A stretch of DNA of 6,712 bases from JBHJOF01 sp050330055. GTDB lineage: Bacteria; Pseudomonadota; Alphaproteobacteria; Kiloniellales; JAKSDN01. Shown piece after piece: positions 5,430-6,712 of the stretch. The notes under the pieces were generated by a model that had not been told where the DNA came from, searched no databases, and worked only from the letters and a program-made list of their open reading frames with translations. A program made the translations under genes and the position numbers. How positions within the stretch are numbered: the stretch's first letter is position 1; the number at the start of each line of letters is the position of its first letter. The stretch is from positions 1 through 6,712 of the forward strand of contig JBHJOF010000117.1 of assembly GCA_050330055.1 (NCBI GenBank). The letters run 5' to 3'.

Positions 5430-5435
5430 CATAGT
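5407..5435 (+). promoter_or_regulatory. Possible pyrB promoter overlapping the methyltransferase 3' end
   Basis: TTGCGA (5407-5412) and CATAGT (5430-5435) are spaced by 17 bases, each matching the sigma70 consensus at four of six positions. The -10 ends 9 bases before the pyrB ATG at 5445, so an mRNA from it would begin about 3 bases before the start codon. pyrB has no visible Shine-Dalgarno sequence, which fits a nearly leaderless transcript. Chance occurrence remains possible. Confidence 0.3.
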
Positions 5436-5444
5436 GCCGCTTTA

Positions 5445-6443
5445 ATGACCGCCCCGGAGGACAGCCTCGCCGCTCTCGGCTATCCGCACCGCCATCTCCT
5501 TGGCATCGAGGGGCTATCGGCGGCGGAGATCGGGTTCCTTCTGGACCTCTCGGAAAGCTACGTCGAGGTCAACCGCCAGGGCCAGAGCAAGAAGGACCTG
5601 CTGCGCGGCCGCACGGTCATCAACCTCTTCTTCGAGAGCTCGACCCGCACCCGCACCTCCTTCGAGCTGGCCGCCAAGCGGCTCGGGGCGGATACCATCA
5701 ACATGTCGATCGCCTGGTCCTCGATCAAAAAGGGCGAGACCCTGATCGACACGGCCATGACCCTGAACGCCATGCTGCCCGACGTGCTGATCGTGCGGCA
5801 CCCCGATTCGGGCGCGGTCAAGCTCTTGTCCGAGAAGGTCAACTGCGCCGTCATCAATGCCGGAGACGGCAGCCACGAGCATCCGACCCAGGCGCTGCTC
5901 GACGCGCTCACCATCCGGCGCCGGCGCGGCAGTCTGCGCGGCCTCAAGGTGGCCATCTGCGGCGACATCCTGCACAGCCGGGTGGCCCGCTCGAACATCT
6001 ACCTGCTGACCACGCTGGGCGCCCAGGTCCGCGTCATTGCGCCGCCCACCCTGCTGCCGCCGGCTGTCGAGCGTCTCGGCGTCGAGCCCTTCATCGACAT
6101 GCGCGAGGGCCTGAAGGACTGCGACATCGTCATGATGCTGCGGCTGCAGACCGAGCGCATGCACGGCAGCTTCGTGCCCTCGATCCGCGAGTACTTCCGC
6201 TTCTTCGGCCTCGACTACGAGAAGCTGCAGGCGGCCAAGCCGGACGCGTTGATCATGCATCCCGGGCCGATGAACCGCGGCGTCGAAATCGACAGCGAGG
6301 TGGCCGACGACATCGACCGCTCGGTGATCCGCGAGCAGGTCGAGATGGGCGTGGCGGTGCGCATGGCCTGCCTCGACGCCCTGACCCGCGCCCTGCGCCG
6401 CAATGCCGCGCTCGAAAGCCGAGAGGTGCGCGCGGCCCGATGA
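5445..6443 (+). CDS. pyrB: Aspartate carbamoyltransferase catalytic subunit
   Basis: PyrB joins carbamoyl phosphate and aspartate to give N-carbamoyl-aspartate, the committed step of pyrimidine synthesis in the cytoplasm. The 332-residue product has the expected length (about 310-340). The carbamoyl-phosphate site FFESSTRTRTSFE is at 62-74, the neighbouring-subunit loop WSSIKKGE at 91-98, HEHPTQALLDA at 144-154, GDILHSRVARSN at 173-184, the aspartate-binding MMLRLQTER at 230-238 and HPGPMNRG at 272-279. All catalytic motifs look intact. The ATG at 5445 gives the usual short N-terminus before YPHRHLLGIEGLS. There is no good ribosome-binding site in the 15-base gap after the methyltransferase. 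The stop overlaps the next gene by ATGA, so PyrB and the PyrC-like protein are probably made together and assemble as one complex. Confidence 0.97.
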   Translation: MTAPEDSLAALGYPHRHLLGIEGLSAAEIGFLLDLSESYVEVNRQGQSKKDLLRGRTVINLFFESSTRTRTSFELAAKRLGADTINMSIAWSSIKKGETLIDTAMTLNAMLPDVLIVRHPDSGAVKLLSEKVNCAVINAGDGSHEHPTQALLDALTIRRRRGSLRGLKVAICGDILHSRVARSNIYLLTTLGAQVRVIAPPTLLPPAVERLGVEPFIDMREGLKDCDIVMMLRLQTERMHGSFVPSIREYFRFFGLDYEKLQAAKPDALIMHPGPMNRGVEIDSEVADDIDRSVIREQVEMGVAVRMACLDALTRALRRNAALESREVRAAR

Positions 6444-6712
6444 GCGGCCAGCCTGGGACCAACGGGGGTGGAGCCAACGGCGGCAAAGCGGCTGGTCGCG
6501 TCGCCTACGTGAACGCGCGCCTGCTCGATCCCGACAGCGGTCTCGACGCGCCGGGGGCGCTGCTCACCGAAGGCGCGCGAATCGCCGACCTGGGGGCCGG
6601 CCTGTTCGGTGACGGCGTGCCCGAGGGCATCGAGGTGGTGGACTGCGGCGGCCGCTGCCTGGCGCCCGGCCTGGTCGACATGCGCGTGCAGCTGCGCGAG
6701 CCAGGCGAGGAG
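6440..6712 (+). CDS. pyrC: Dihydroorotase-like protein with degenerate metal site (PyrC'), 3' end cut by the window
   Basis: The first 91 codons of a dihydroorotase-family (amidohydrolase) protein run to the right edge with no stop. VAYVNARLLDPDSGLDAPGALLTEGARIADLG (about 21-52) is the N-terminal beta domain, and CLAPGLVDMRVQLREPGEE (73-91) is the first barrel strand. Active dihydroorotases have the zinc-binding HxH here (DMHVHLREPG); this protein has Arg82 and Gln84 instead. That is the pattern of the inactive PyrC' partners that support the aspartate transcarbamoylase complex, as in Pseudomonas pyrBC', so catalysis is unlikely and a separate active dihydroorotase is expected elsewhere. The first 20 residues are rich in Gly and Asn and probably form a flexible tail. 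The ATG overlaps the pyrB stop (ATGA), supporting this start and translational coupling. The rest of the active site is outside the window. Confidence 0.9.
   Translation, partial: MSGQPGTNGGGANGGKAAGRVAYVNARLLDPDSGLDAPGALLTEGARIADLGAGLFGDGVPEGIEVVDCGGRCLAPGLVDMRVQLREPGEE

Noticed and set aside
5514..6260. A 248-codon minus-strand frame opposite pyrB
   Set aside because: It is antisense to a complete pyrB and shows no recognisable domain.
1..6712. CRISPR array, tRNA, rRNA, transposase or toxin-antitoxin pair
   Set aside because: No regularly spaced repeats, no cloverleaf or rRNA sequence that I can recognise, and no matching protein motifs on either strand.

Overview
The window is a high-GC, gene-dense chromosomal segment of housekeeping genes, most likely from an alphaproteobacterium. 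The evidence is the style of the GatA/GatC, RuvX, PanB and PyrB proteins, a PyrB followed directly by a PyrC-like protein with a degenerate metal site, and an intergenic palindromic repeat of a type I associate with alphaproteobacterial genomes. A relative of the Rhodospirillales is my guess at order level, but the sequence alone does not prove it.

Layout. From 1 to 1586 on the minus strand lie gatC and gatA, overlapping by one base; gatA runs off the left edge without its last roughly 60 codons. From 1587 to 2047 there is a divergent control region with a recognisable gatC promoter, a dispersed-repeat hairpin, a strong 53-nt stem-loop and a ruvX promoter set almost against the start codon. 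ruvX (2048-2548, plus) ends inside a perfect 17-bp inverted repeat, followed by a second nested hairpin; together (2545-2651) they fill most of the gap to the convergent panB. panB (2710-3540) and an aldo/keto reductase (3584-4414) are both on the minus strand and probably co-transcribed. A second divergent region (4415-4805) holds a possible 38-codon ORF, an operator-like palindrome and a small hairpin. On the plus strand follow a class I SAM methyltransferase (4806-5429), pyrB (5445-6443) and the first 91 codons of a pyrC-like gene, which overlaps pyrB by ATGA and runs off the right edge.

How the genes work together. GatC and GatA are two of the three subunits of the tRNA-dependent amidotransferase. 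RuvX is a RNase H-fold protein linked to rRNA maturation. PanB makes ketopantoate for pantothenate and CoA. PyrB with the PyrC-like protein is the aspartate transcarbamoylase step of pyrimidine synthesis; the visible part of the PyrC-like protein lacks the HxH zinc ligands and is probably a structural partner rather than a working dihydroorotase.

Points worth a second look: PanB carries Ala where the family has an Mg-binding Asp; the ruvX stop codon is supplied by a repeat element; ruvX and pyrB have promoter-like hexamers with the same close spacing to ATG, suggesting near-leaderless mRNAs; and two non-coding hairpins or operators remain unexplained. I see no mobile-element gene, CRISPR array, tRNA or rRNA, and no clearly novel multi-gene system.
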